DNA from: Ciona savignyi
Taxonomy: Eukaryota > Chordata > Ascidiacea > Phlebobranchia > Cionidae
NCBI GenBank assembly: GCA_000149265.1
Contig: CH003301.1
Location: 886,726-950,725, forward strand
DNA length: 64,000 nt
Reading direction: 5' to 3'
Shown: piece by piece, positions 36,001-49,300 of the stretch
Position numbering within the stretch: the first letter of the stretch is position 1
Layout: every line of letters starts with the position of its first letter
Translations under genes and position numbers: made by a program
Notes under the pieces: model-generated
Seen by the model: only the letters and a program-made list of their open reading frames with translations
What the model was told of the DNA's origin: nothing
Database searches by the model: none

Positions 36001-39000
36001 ACTGTACAACTTTAAAAACCTGATAAAATAAATATTGTTTAATTTGACATTTTTGCGTACAAAAACAGTATAAACAATCTTACATCTTTCTTCATAGCCG
36101 ATGAAAAAGTTTCTTTAACAAACATTAGTCCGATTGCAGCTGAAAACTGTTGCTTGACATATCCCAGGCATTCTTTCCACCTTGGAATTACGTCCTGCCA
36201 AGGGAGTAAAATTAAAACTTGATTGACTTGAAGAGTTAACATATTGATTTGTTGCATAAATTGATATACATACCTTAATTCCATATATGTCGTATGTGAG
36301 GCTGGCTGCGGCCCGGCGGAATGAAAGTGAAAGTCTTGATGATTGTGAAAACACAGTGCGCCACATCATGTAATTCTCTAGAGTTCTGTTTAAACATTAA
36401 ATGATAAAATTCTGTGTATTGGTAAACGCTCTTTAAAATTTCTTATTTCTAATTAAGTTGGGTAAAAATTCTCCATAAATTAGTCACATGTACTTACTCC
36501 CGTGTCGAGTTCTGTATGAGACGAGAAAGATTGGAAAAGAAATATTGTGGTCCAATCACAAGAATTTCAGTGTCGAGGCTAATTTGCTTTCTGATAAAAA
36601 TTCGTTGTAGAAATCGGAACCACTCGACCTTTAAAAATAGAAACATTTCTGAAGTTTGATAGAATATTCAAATGATAGAATATACAAAGCGACTGTTTGG
36701 CATTAAATCGTGAACAAAAGCATCAATGTCTGACTCTTGACGCTGTAATCTTATTTAAGTCACTTTGAAGATGGAAAAAATCTTATAAATCTATTATAGG
36801 ATTTACGTCATCGAGATTTATTGAAAGAAGAGTAAATCAACTTAGTGATGGAGTTGAGAGAAGTTAATTATGGATGCGATGTGGCAAAATTAACGACCTA
36901 CGATAAACAACAGTTTGTTTTTTCTCCTCATTACTGGCTCGTGCAGTAATTCATCAATCGACTGTTGGAAAACGTCGTTATTTTTTCCAGCATTTAGAGC
37001 TATACGTATAATCCAATATTGACTTTCGGGAGAAATCAAATCAAGTAAAGGAAGATTCCTATCCTAATCCGATCAACTCGAAAGGGGTATTTTATCCAGG
37101 AGTCTATAATTAGTTCTGTGTGTCAGCGTGATACACTTAGACTTTCCATACGGCCTAGCTGATCTATTGATTGCGAGTAAGTGATCCATGGGTGTGATCG
37201 ATAGTGACAGTTCACGTTGACACGGAAAATTCATTCCACCGTCCCTTGGAACAACGCATATTGTCATAACCATAACAAGTATTCATATCCAATGTCCAAA
37301 CCTACCCGTTTACTTATTTTTTTAACTTGTGCATTTAGCTTTCACGCTACTATTGTTTTCATGCAATACATTTGAAGTTATCGCTAAGTAAATATAGCAT
37401 CAGCAATACGTAATTCAGAATACCTGTGGGCATAAATTTCTTAGGCCTCGAATTGGAATTTTGTCAAACGAGCGTCTTCTGATATCTTCGACTGGTATTT
37501 GGATCTTGTAATAATAAGAAGTGATCATGAATATTTAATGGCAGATGATATCAAACAGACAGCACAATTATAACGCAATGTCGCTCGATAAGAAAATAAG
37601 TCTGCTAATTAAAATGAGTCAATGATGTTATACCGCTGCAAGGCGTTGTTCAAAACGGTAAACATCATTCACAACGGCATCCACATTTTCTGCTGGAAGA
37701 ATAAGTCGAAGAATTGATCTCATTCCACCCTTCAGTACCCTTTCCATGCTATTGCCAAGCTGTTAACAAGAATTTAATTAATTATCCTAGCAACACTACA
37801 ATTTAGAAGCATCCATGCTTCATTATAAAGCATTTTACTAAATTTTAACCTTTTTGACATTTTCTCTAATTTTTTTTTAATGTTTTTGTGTATTGTATAT
37901 GGTTGTAAACTCGTGATCGTTTAACAGTGCCCATTGTGAGATTACCGTCAGAGGTTACCGATGGTGGTGTCTTTAATACATAAAGACTTTAATAAAATTT
38001 GTTTGACACAAAAAAACAATGGGTTCAAGTAATTCCCATTATATTCGTCCAGCAGTTCGAGTATAATCTTAAAAGAGTGTACCTGATAGTCGTAGAAGTA
38101 AAACATCCGGTCAGGAAGAGTGAGAGAACCCTCCTGGTCAACCTGTAAATTAAAAATGTCAAATTATCGATCAAATTACGTTCTAATGTGGATTGAGTAA
38201 GTGTTATAACTGATACGCACTGGAATAATTGTTGAAAACTAATAATGAAAGAAGGACATCCAAAAAGCCTTTAAAAGGTGAACATGAATATATTACAAGG
38301 CTTAGTGCATTTCAGTACAAACTCACCATCACAATATGCTGACTAGCATTGGTAGGGTCCATTTCGACGCTTATGGAGAAGAATACGCTGTTACTTAACA
38401 CTCCCTGGTTTTGATATATTAGTTCATTAAAGTTCCATCTGCTATCGTCTCCACGAGCTGCCCATCCTCCGAGAGACACAATGAGGTCAATCAGTGGCCT
38501 TGATCCGAGGGCTTCTATTTGTTCCAAATCTATGCAGGAATGGTAGAACTTCCTCGCCTGTTAGAAGAATACATTTAAAAACAGAATTTGTATTTATTAA
38601 CAGCCTCTGCTGCTAAACCTGACGAGGCAACGTAAGACTCATGTGATGCAATAAAAGCAAATATAAATCTCACCTTTTCCTCTGCTTGGGAAAGATTTGT
38701 GTTTCGTTGGCCATTTGCTTGTGCGGTGGGCTTTATCAGAAGCTCGTAGATGATTCTATCGTTTCTTTCTCTCATTTTAGACGCCATGCTGTACTCAATT
38801 TTGTTAGGCGAAATGTAGTTCTTTGAGAGCCATCCACCACACGAATAAGTGTAAAAATCTAAAATCGAATATTCGTTCATAAAAAGTCATAGGGATTCAA
38901 TCCGTACGAGTTTTATGTCACACAAGTTTTAATCAGCACGCGCAACACACTATAATATTGACCACCATATTGTTTCTTTATAATTAATTATCCAAATGTA

Positions 39001-40330
39001 CTTAAGACATAAAAAAAATATTACCTTGACACGGGTTTACACTCTGATCCATTCGTGAAAGAATTTTGGCCGCTGTTTTTAAGCAACTTTCAGTTAAACA
39101 CAACCGCTTTGGTGTTATTGCTGGTGGGTCAGTTATCCTGGTGATCTTAGGACCCTTTGGAGTTGTGATATTAACCACCGGTGCGATGGTTACAGCTTTT
39201 TGAACTTCTTTGCTATTTGGTATAATATCTCTTGTCTTAGGTGATTGCGAAACAAAATATATTAACAAAATTATGGTGGCCATGAGCAGAAGCGCAAGAA
39301 CGAATATAATCCACAAAAGACTGCTATGTTTTTTTGACTTCTTATTATTATTTTTCTTGGTATTTGTTGCAATACTTTCAGAATTGTCATCGGTTTTATA
39401 ATTTTTCTTTATTGACGCTTGTTTACCATTGTCGGATGGTTTGAAGTCAGATAAGGAATTTTGTTGATGTGGTTGTTTTCCTGGGGTTTTATCCGGTGCA
39501 GCAAAAGTAACTCGAGATCCTGTAGTGGTTTTATTTGGCAGAAGAATATTGCATGGGCACTTTTGTTCCGCTGCTATTGAAGCTGTCGGTGGTTTATATT
39601 CTTGCATGCCGTCTGATGGGTTAGATGCGTGTCGTTGTCTGTGATTGTACGGTAGAGTAGCATCTTGCGACACGGCGTTACGAGGAAGGGTGTCCGCTGT
39701 TGTAATCAGGGAATTTCCGAAGCTGCCATTTGTCGAGTGGTGTTTCTGCTGCGCTCTTTGCATTGTACCTGACTGAACTTGTTGGTCCTTTATAACTGGA
39801 GACCGCGCTGAACTTGATCTGAGTAAGGAAGCGTAACGCGGATCTTGATCAACCGGTGGCGAAACTATTGATCCAAGTCCGTTATGAACCTGACTTACAG
39901 CGTTTGGTGAGACGTTTGTTTTAAGACAGGAAGCCTTTCGCTTTATACCATTTGCCTGGTCCAATTGATTATCGGAGTAATTCCTGGCATCAATCCGAAT
40001 GACGTTCGACCGTCTAGGATTCGGACCAGAATGCTGCTGATATCGTTGCCCGATTGAATCCGACATTTCCGGTGGTAAATTTGGTATTTCCGAATCAGCA
40101 CCCCAATTTCTTTTCTCGCCAATCCGTTGAGACGACCTATTTGGATACGGCGAAGAGTTGGTACTTAATGGCACGAGCAAACTCTGGTCACCCATACTTC
40201 TTTCAGTTTCAAATGATGTCATTGACGTAGACCCAAGATCTTTCAATCCCCGGTGGTCGTAACTTGAAGACACAACATTTGTGTCTCCTCCTTTAAATGT
40301 CCTCATATCAGGAACGGTAGAAGGATACAT
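33022..40330 (-). CDS. M13 metalloendopeptidase (neprilysin/ECE-like) with long N-terminal tail
   Basis: Seventeen exons close in phase: 40330-39025, 38858-38674, 38557-38327, 38142-38083, 37759-37634, 37504-37424, 36628-36498, 36385-36274, 36194-36084, 36019-35921, 35474-35397, 35338-35235, 35060-34950, 34865-34798, 34732-34620, 34564-34499 and 33300-33022, giving 1086 aa. It is a type II ectoenzyme: cytoplasmic tail 1-337, membrane span about 338-360, then the M13 ectodomain starting LCLTESCLKTAAKILSRMD. The active site is complete: substrate motif NAYF (884-887), zinc motif HELVH (925-929) and ENIAD (981-985). The C-terminus, CKPGSPMNPVQKCTVW, is the family ending. Such enzymes cleave small peptides outside the cell. 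Vertebrate members are about 750 aa with short tails, so the roughly 340-residue Ser/Gln/Asn-rich tail in one exon is unusual. Neprilysin, ECE or PHEX type cannot be decided by eye. The ATG at 40330 starts the model; a TTG lies just upstream. Confidence 0.94.
33405..33520. repeat. Diverged short dispersed repeat
   Basis: Lies in the last intron of the metalloprotease. It shares GGGTTCC, a CCATGTTCTATTTATTGAGT segment and a terminal GTATACAAAAAAC with sequences at about 8750-8855 and 10440-10545 (GGGTTTCC or GGGTTCC, then GGTATAC plus an A-rich end). The copies are heavily diverged, so the limits are approximate and the class is unknown. Confidence 0.35.
34241..34470 (+). repeat. Tandem pair of tRNA-like repeat units
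   Basis: Two units in the last metalloprotease intron start alike: AACAGATAAGTTTGGTACGG at about 34243 and AACAGATAAATTTGAACGAT at about 34368. Each continues into a tRNA-like head, TCGTGTTGCCTAATGGTTAA and TCGTGTGACCGAATGGTTAA, then GCGACCGATTCATATA or GCGAGCGATTCATATA. Unit 1 has a B-box-like GGGTTTGAAACC at about 34343. The A-box resembles tRNAs with a long variable arm (Leu or Ser type), but stems are broken, so these look like SINE-type or tRNA pseudogene units. They are opposite in orientation to the host gene. Confidence 0.6.
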
Positions 40331-43306
40331 ATTTTTCAAAAATATGTATTTTAAAATATATGTCTATAAACCCGATATTTATACGCGTTATACAAGCACT
40401 GTGGAAATACAAGCTTTATTATTATGGTATATAATAGCTGCACTGTCTGTTTGTCAGTGTTAAAATATATAGCCCTAAGTAAATTAATCACAGCAGTATT
40501 TTCCTCTTTTCTAATGCATTCTGATATTTTACCTAAAAAATTGTTTTTTATATCTATCAAAGTGCTTATCAAAATGTAACCTGACAAGCCATTTAGCTTC
40601 GTTGATTAGCGGAAAGTTGTGAGGGTGTTTCAGGGAAGCATTCATAAACTTGCATAAGACGAGCACACTTTACCGGGTCGATACAGTTCCCATGAGAGTC
40701 GTGAATTTAATTAAAATTCATGGTTCTGGTTTATAAGAAAAGGGTTAGTTGTTACTATTCTTTAAAAACGCCTTCGTATATGAAGGGGGACTTTGAAAAA
40801 TCAAACTTAAATTCCACATGGTAATTTTATCAGCGAGTGAACACATCACATGTGATATTACTGGCCGGATATAAATACTTGCAACACTAAATAACTAGTT
40901 CCAACAACATGACACAAAGCGTTTGTCATTTTTGTGTCGTAATTTAATTAAAATGGGGGTAATTATTTATAATTTAATCATGATATATTATTTTAAAACT
41001 ATATAATCATCTCAAGTATACATATAAATTTCTGTCGGAAGTAGAAGCAAATAAAATCCTGACCGGTTATCCTATGTTATATAACGCCTTAATTGATAGT
41101 ACATGGTTGGCAATAAAATAAACCAATAATTCGTTTTAAGTACTTTAAACAAGTCTTTCCTTCAGCAAAAACCGGTAAACAATCCGTCAAGGGCGTAGTC
41201 GCTACACGACCCGTGGCTCTTTGCTAAAATTTGCTTTTATGCTACACCAAGCACGATACCATATGAAGCTTAGGGAGACCGTTCTTCAGACCTGAACTCT
41301 CCGCGTTTTAACCCGTTTTCCTGCCGCCCACCCTGCAGTTAAAATGCCATACTCGGTCTAAATGAAGATCCCATCGATGCGCGGCGAAAGTAAAAAGGGC
41401 AATGTTCAGAATCAATGATCTACGCTACACTATTATTATATTCACAATTTGCCTCACATGCTCACATCAGTCAATCTGTATTAATACAAAAATAAAGATC
41501 TAAGGGATGTTAAACGTAACTCATACACCGTAGGTGTTACTAATTTTATATACTTATTTCATAGTACTTCTCAAAACAATTGAATTAACTGATTGCGAAT
41601 TTGGCAGGCGGAGACTTTGCGTCACCTTCATTGGGTGTATACTAGGTGTTTTTATGCCTAAAGTAATTAAACAAAGCAAGCATACACTATCACGAGACCA
41701 TGTTACAAAAAGACTATGGTATTTTATTTTTTAATTTTATTTTATTTACAAATAAGCTAAATATTGTCTTTTATGCAAAGCAGAAAAGAAAAACTCAATT
41801 ACACTAATATTCGACTATAGTTCCATCTTACTGACCTGTACGACGAATATTAACTCGTAGTTGCTGAATGACGACGTCTGATCAAGGTTACTTTATTAAA
41901 GCGAACAAATTTTGACAATGCCTCCCAGAGGTATCGTTCATGGACAGCGTAGAACGACCTAATTAGCAGATGTCCATGAGTTCGGGGGTTCAACCGTTAA
42001 ATTTTAATTTTCTTAAATTAAGTTATTGATGTCCGAAGTCGAAGAACTAATAAGTTGTTTAATTCTTTGACATCACAATTCATTTTTACTACAAATATCC
42101 AAAAATATAGAAATGTTCAATTTAAACACGAGTTCAAGTATATTTATTGTAAATAGTAGACGTATAAGCGTTATAAAGGTAATTCTGTACAGTCTAGCAC
42201 TCGTACCGTGCGGGAAGGAATTTCATTGGCAATACTCAGTCGGCCCTCGTTCCCACATTCGGTTTGGGTTGCTCGTTGGCGCCGCGCAGCGTTAGGAATT
42301 GAACAGTAATGTTAGAAAATGACACCTTTTAAATTGTATGTTTGTTATGTTTAAAAAGTACTTTAAATTTAAACTTACAAAATATGTGTCTTACATTTTA
42401 AAGATTTCAATGAAGATTTATAAGCGCACAGAAAATTTGAACATATATACATAAATCGTCATCAAAATGACATTCTTGCTAATATCGCCATAACATACGG
42501 TAAAATATAAAAACAGTGTGACAGCGTATACATTAAAATTAGGTCTGGCATTTCTGCACTACATCATACACCACGGGATCAGAAATCGATCGCTTACAGC
42601 ACAGTGAGTAATTCTAAAAAATAAAATATAGTGACATGTTGGACCTTTACAAAAACAAACTTAAGGTTAAAAGTAAATAATTAGAGCAAAATGTAATGTG
42701 TCGGGAGCTTCATTTGCTTATATGCACATGTTCAACGTATGGATAACGTCGGCCTTATTGTTAATTAATAGTGAACATAAACATCGCTGATGGAAACTAG
42801 GTCACTGCTGCGAGGTTGTACTATTCTGCACGCATGAGTACCTCTGAGAAATCGGTACACCTGGTGATTTAAAGTCCGCTGGTACGGTAGGCTGCTTTCC
42901 ATCAAAAACAGTTACAAGAAATATGTGTTCAAGTGGCGTCTCGTTAGCATACACTGTATCTTACCGTATTTTCTGTTACTCTCTTTACAGAAATTTATTT
43001 CCAAATTGATTATTTGAGAATTGACGTTAATATAAAAAAATTAGGAAGTCAGTTTTCATTCAGACGTCGAGTTTTAGTTTCTATGAAAGCTTTTTCTTGG
43101 TTCTTTCATTTTTTATCGAAGGGTCTCTTATCCGCATTGATTAAATTCACGAAATAGCGATTGATTTTAAGCAGGTTCGTTCTTGTGGTTTAGAAGAGGA
43201 GCCGCGTTTAGTGCGAAGGATGGTATATACAGGTTCCATTTAAAATTAAAATGAAGGTTTTATTGAATTAAAAGCTTATGTTAATATTTTAGCTAATCTA
43301 GTTAGG
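40331..43306. other. Intergenic region between divergent genes, 3 kb
   Basis: Lies between the 5' ends of the metalloprotease (minus) and the Gla-protein gene (plus), so it should contain both promoters. No exon is supported. A GGGGGTTCAACC near 41984 resembles a Pol III B-box, but no matching tRNA body is seen. Confidence 0.4.
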
Positions 43307-46300
43307 ATGAAATTGGTTTTAACGATCGTCTTCACGTTCATTCTGAAACTATCCGCAACGGAAGGTGAGATAGATAACTACGTTACTGTACGGTAGTAGC
43401 CTTCGTAAAATGATTTATAGATTTTCCGGCTTACGTAAAATATCAGACATTCTTGGTCAAAATTGCGGTTTAATTGGCACTTTATGGCCGATGATAACAT
43501 TCTTATCTTAATACAACGAACAACAACTTCGCTGGTATGTAGTGATTCTAACAAACTTACAAAAATTGATATTCTTCTTGTCGCCTTTATTATTCAATAC
43601 TATTATTGGCATATACAAACAAATTATTTTTACGATATATGTATATTTGTTTATTAAACTTAAATGTTTATTTAGCAAAATGACGTCTAATGTTATTGCA
43701 TACATCCATCTAAAGTAAATCTTTCCTTTCCCAGAACATATCTTTCTTGAAAGGAGGGAAGCAAACCATTTTTTAAACAGAGTTGCCCGAAGCAACCGTG
43801 GGTTTGAGGAATGGAGCCCGGGAAATCAGGAAAGAGAATGCATTGAAGAGACTTGTAATTATGAAGAAGCTTTCGAGATATCGGATAACCTACATATAGC
43901 GGTGTGTGGTGAAAGCATATACTAGTAATTTTAAAATTTCGTGTATACACAAAAGGTATAGTAATTTACTTTTTTGTCAGGAGAAATTTTGGAAGAAATA
44001 TAAAGGTATGTTTGATTCTGATTTTATTACATACTGAGTGTCACATTTGTTTTGGTAATTTACTGACGCAGAGATTATGGGTAATTTACTGCACACAACT
44101 TTAGCATGTATTGCAGGATGCAAGCAACGAAGCTTACTTACAAATCGAAAAAGGAAAAGGCAGTCCCCAACAGCCGACAAGGTCTATTTACGAACATGTT
44201 TGGCAGGTGGTTTATCATTGTTAATAAGCTTTTTAAACAATAAAAGTACATCCATCTGATGTATTTAGATGTCGATCAATGCGCCAGGCGACCATGTAGT
44301 GCAAAGCATACAATTAAATGCATTGACCGAATCAATGACTACGATTGTACATGTAAGACCGGTTACGGCGGAAAGAAATGTGAAACAGGCGAGTTCATTT
44401 TTTTTAATTTTGCACCTACTTTATTTTTTGCTTTATATTGCAAAATGCACGATAGTCTATAAACTAGAATTATTTTAAACTGTTCAGCATGAGCAACCCT
44501 CGTCTCCAAACTTTGAAAACATTCCTCAAGTACGGTTTAATATTACAACAGTCAAAACACTTTCTTGTTCCGACGTCTGTTCTGCGCCTTATCAACGCAG
44601 TTAATGTTCCGACACATTTTATTGACGTATTCAAGATGCAAACTGTAGAAATAATAATCCTTTAACAAGTATGATCTTAAGTATTTTAGGCGAAATGATA
44701 AATCACTAAAATTTGTGGAATCTTAAAAAGGAGCCTAATGATTTTCGCTTTATTTTATGGCTTAATTGTTTACGCATAACACGATATTATGCAAGCGTGT
44801 AAATGCGGTAAAAATATGAACATTTATTTATTTTGCAGATGTAGACCTGTGTGATCCAAATCCTTGTAGCGCAGAGGGTACAAGAATGTGTGAGAATACT
44901 GTGATTGCCTACAGCTGTGTTTGCAAAGATGGATTCATCGGGAAACACTGTGAAACAGGTGATTTGAAAGTTAATTGGTTAGAACTTATATGCAATATGT
45001 TTTATCCCAACAGCGACAGATCATTGCACGCCCGAACCTTGTTCAGCGGTCGGTACGAGCCGCTGTGTAGATTTGTTGGATGGTTTTCGTTGTGAATGTC
45101 TCCCGGGGTACAGTGGGTCACTGTGTCAAGACGGTATGTGTTATTTGTCGTCCCAGTATACTTACATAAACAAAAGAAACATCAATACCTAACTTATGTA
45201 TTATATAACGTTTAAGGTGATATTGAATGCCTTTTTCTCTGTACAAAGAAGTTTATTTCATACTTTAGACTTCAACGAATGCTTAAGTAACCCATGTGGC
45301 GAACACGGAAGTTGTAAAGATAACCTGAACAATTTCACCTGTCTCTGTGATGAACATTACTTTGGAAAACTTTGTGAGCAAGGTAAAATAGACTGTTTTT
45401 ATTTAAAATACTTTAATCTAAATACAAGGGGTATTTAAGTTTCATTTATTTTAGTTTTATGGAAAGTAATAAGAGTTTGTTTGTTCAGTTATATCAGACT
45501 GTCGCCGTTTCGGCTGTTCTAGCCATGGGCGGTGCGTGGAATCTGAGGAAGACAATTTTTATTACTGTGATTGCTATGCTGGTTTTAAAGGAGCGTCCTG
45601 CGAAACTGGTAAGGCCAAGGATTTTTACTACAGTATATAGGCTAAATCAGGGGTGGGCAACTTCTCTAGTCAGTACGCCAGATGTGTGTAAAAAGTTCTT
45701 TGTGAGACGGATTATTACATGAATAGTATTTAATACCTTAATTACAGGGTATGGTTAGATACAGTCTGCGGGCCGGTTTAAATCCCTTCACGAGCCGGAC
45801 TCTGCTCGCGGGCCGTATGTTGCCCATACTTCGTATTTTCTAAAATGTTAAACTTATTTTGTAGACATTGATGAATGTATAACCTTACCCTGCCAACACA
45901 ACTGCACCAACACCCCAGGAAGTTACAGATGTAGCTGCTTACCAGGTTACTTGCTCGATTTGGAAAGTCAGATGATATGTGAAGGTATGTTAACTAATAA
46001 GAAATGGATAGATTCCGTTGTTGATGTATAAGAGAAAGAACTAAGTATTTTGCCAAGAATATTCGGGTAAAGACCTTGTTTTCTGTTAATCTATGCATCC
46101 TCTCAGACATTAACGAATGCACGAAAACAGCACATGGGTGTGATTATCGCTGCGTTAACACCCCAGGGAGTTGGCACTGCATATGCCAGACTGGTTATCG
46201 GGTCGACAGATTGTTCGGGTAAGAACGACGTGTGCTGTCATTTTCTGCTGTACTGTTTTCGCCTCACACAATTGACATCTCTGCAAATTAATGTAATTTC

Positions 46301-49300
46301 GGGTATAATATACAAGAAATAGTTAGCGGAAGATTGCAACATTCCTATTTTTCAGAAAATACTGTGAGGACATAAACGAATGTAAGCAAGACAATGGCGG
46401 TTGTAGTGGCAAATGCCTTAATGAGGACGGTTCTTTCTCGTGTATCTGTTTTGCTGGTTACGAAAGTAGAAACGGTGGCAAAACATGCACGGTGCGTATC
46501 CTTCAGTAATACGTATATGAACACATACATCAACTTTATGTTCACCAAACATTGGAAAGTAATACTTTGATCAAAAATCAAACAATATCCCTGTAGACCA
46601 GAAGTTGGTCCACGAACTAAAATATATATACTAGACTTCTTTTGAACTATTGTTTGTCAGGAATAATCTAAAATTAATATCTTTTATACATGTCTTTAGT
46701 AAACTCTGTTTACATTTTCATTCGGTAGGATATTGATGAATGTGAAGGAGCGCACAAGTGTCAACATATATGCAAGAACACACCAGGATCGTATGTGTGC
46801 TCATGTCCTGAAGGATACGTCGTTAATTATGACAAAGTTTCCTGCAGAGGTGACTCTAAAGTGTGTAATTTCGTAGTATTAATGGGGGGTACTAAAAGGC
46901 TAAAGTATGAAAAGAAGTTTAATCTATAAATGGAAACTTGCCTTTAAATATACGGCCCTAATGTGTCCGATAAATTATCTTGATTTTTTTTTCAATTTTT
47001 AAGATATTAACGAATGCATCCTTCCTGACCCGCCTTGTGGTCAACAGTGTGAGAATACCGACGGAAGTTTCATTTGTTCCTGTCGTCGTGGATACGTTCT
47101 TGATTCGGTTTGATATTTTCTCTATTTTACTGTTATAATATTTATTCTGGAACCTTGTTCGTTTTTGTCTTAAACAAAGGCTACGCACGGGTGCGACGAT
47201 ATAGACGAGTGTGCAACGGACAACGGTGGATGCGGACAAGTGTGCCAGAACAACCCAGGTTCTTTTACATGCGCGTGTGAAAGCGGTTACGAACTGGTTG
47301 GGAGGCGATGTTTTGGTAAGCATCTGTAAACGGAAGATATACATAGCGTTTGGTTATAAGTCGGCAGTTTGTCCATATAAAGAAAATACTTTATATCATG
47401 GATATAGCACTGATAATACAACCAACTATGGCAACGTCGTATTCTGAACGTTAAGTGTTGTATAAAGAGCGGGTCATTTAGCGGCTTACTAACACACGTT
47501 TCACTACCAATATAAAACATTTTTTTATGTTTTTGTTAACCTATTTTATATGCCATTTTGATATTCCTAAATCTAACCGCCAAACAAAAGATATTCGGGA
47601 GTGTATGAGCAATCCATGTCTTCATGGAAGATGCAACGAAGGTCTGAACAGTTTCACTTGCACCTGTTATTATGGATACAGTGGTGTCTTATGTGACTTG
47701 GAAAACAATCCTTGTTCAAATGATCCTTGTAATCATGGAACATGTGTGCCCGCGGATGATAGGTTGGTTCATTTATTGAATATTTTGTTCGCTTAACTTG
47801 TGTTATTGGGCGGTTATTAAAATATACCTTTGTAGATTTACGTGCCAGTGTGATTCGGGTTACAAGGGAGATGTCTGCAACCAGGATGTTAATGAGTGCT
47901 TAGAAAACAATGGAAACTGCTCTCAAATGTGTTCCAATTCCGAAGGTAACCAATTTTTTTTATTCCTATTTAATTGAATATCAAATTAAAAGGAAGAGCT
48001 CGTATCGTTGGTACTCAAGGGATTGCACTGCCTAATTAATTTTCAAAACAAGCAATATTTGGCTCGCAATAAAATCATGAAGAAAATTAGTTCCGATGGG
48101 GTTCGAACCCATGACCTTCTGCGTGTAAAGCAGACGTGATAACCACTACACTACGGAACTCATACAATTTTTTTAGTTGAATTCTTATAAACTACGACAA
48201 ACTAATATAGGACATACACGGTCTGTTTTGTAAAAGCCCGAACCAGCACTTGAAGTGATACGTATTCTCTTACCACTTGAAATGTGACTGTTCAATTTTA
48301 TTGAGGCAAATGAATGATCGTTTTCGAAGAACTATACTAGGTTTTCTCTTTTAAATAAATCACTAAGGTTTGTACATTGCTACTAAAATACTACAGTTTT
48401 AAAGTTTAGCACGCTTTTTACGCTTGAAAAACATTTACTTTGGGTTTAATGTATCGCCCGTAATCCCTTTTATTTTAAAGTCTCTGCAATTATTACATAT
48501 AATCATGTGGTAAGAGCGTTAAACTTTTAAAAATGGAAACTGAAGGGCAAAAGGTCGTACAAATCATCATACTGTTGCGTTCCCTTTAAATAAAAAAGAT
48601 AGTTCCGATGGGGTTCGAACCCATGACCTTCTGCGTGTAAAGCAGACGTGATAACCACTACACTACGGAACTTCTTGCACGTTTAGCGCGAAATGCGGTA
48701 GTTATTACAGGCGGCTATTGCGGGTTACTTTATTTCGCGTGTTGGTTTTACAGTTTGATTAAATTAAAATATGACTGCAAGAGATATTTAAATTATTGAC
48801 GAGGATATACTATTTTTTTTAAAAAGGATGACCAGTGTTAAAGAAAAGCACTTTTCACAAAAAAATATAGCTTACGTATAGTCTATACTATAGGCCCTAT
48901 AAGTATGCAGTAAAATGAGTAAATAGTTTAAATATAGATTTTTAATAGGAACTTCCCATAACATCAACAATAGGCAAACCTTTTAATGTATCAGCATATT
49001 AACAGAAATGATATTTCTAAGCAAGTTTAAAATTTTATAGGTGTAACTGTGTTATAATTGTGTCGTAATACGACTGGTGGTAGCGCATTTAAGCTGCATA
49101 ACCTTTGTTTTCTATTTATGCGACTCTTCAAAACGAAGGGACAAATACTTGTTTTACACGATAAACCTTTTCTCTTATCGTCAAACGCTAGAGGTGTATT
49201 AGAATAGAGGTGTATATCCAACACCTCAAATTATTGCAAATATTTATGACCCTGTAGATATGATTTAACGTCTTATTGATGTTCAATTATTTTTGTAAAG

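Noticed and set aside
40331..40339. Start of the metalloprotease at 40339
   Set aside because: That codon is TTG; the first ATG in frame is at 40330.
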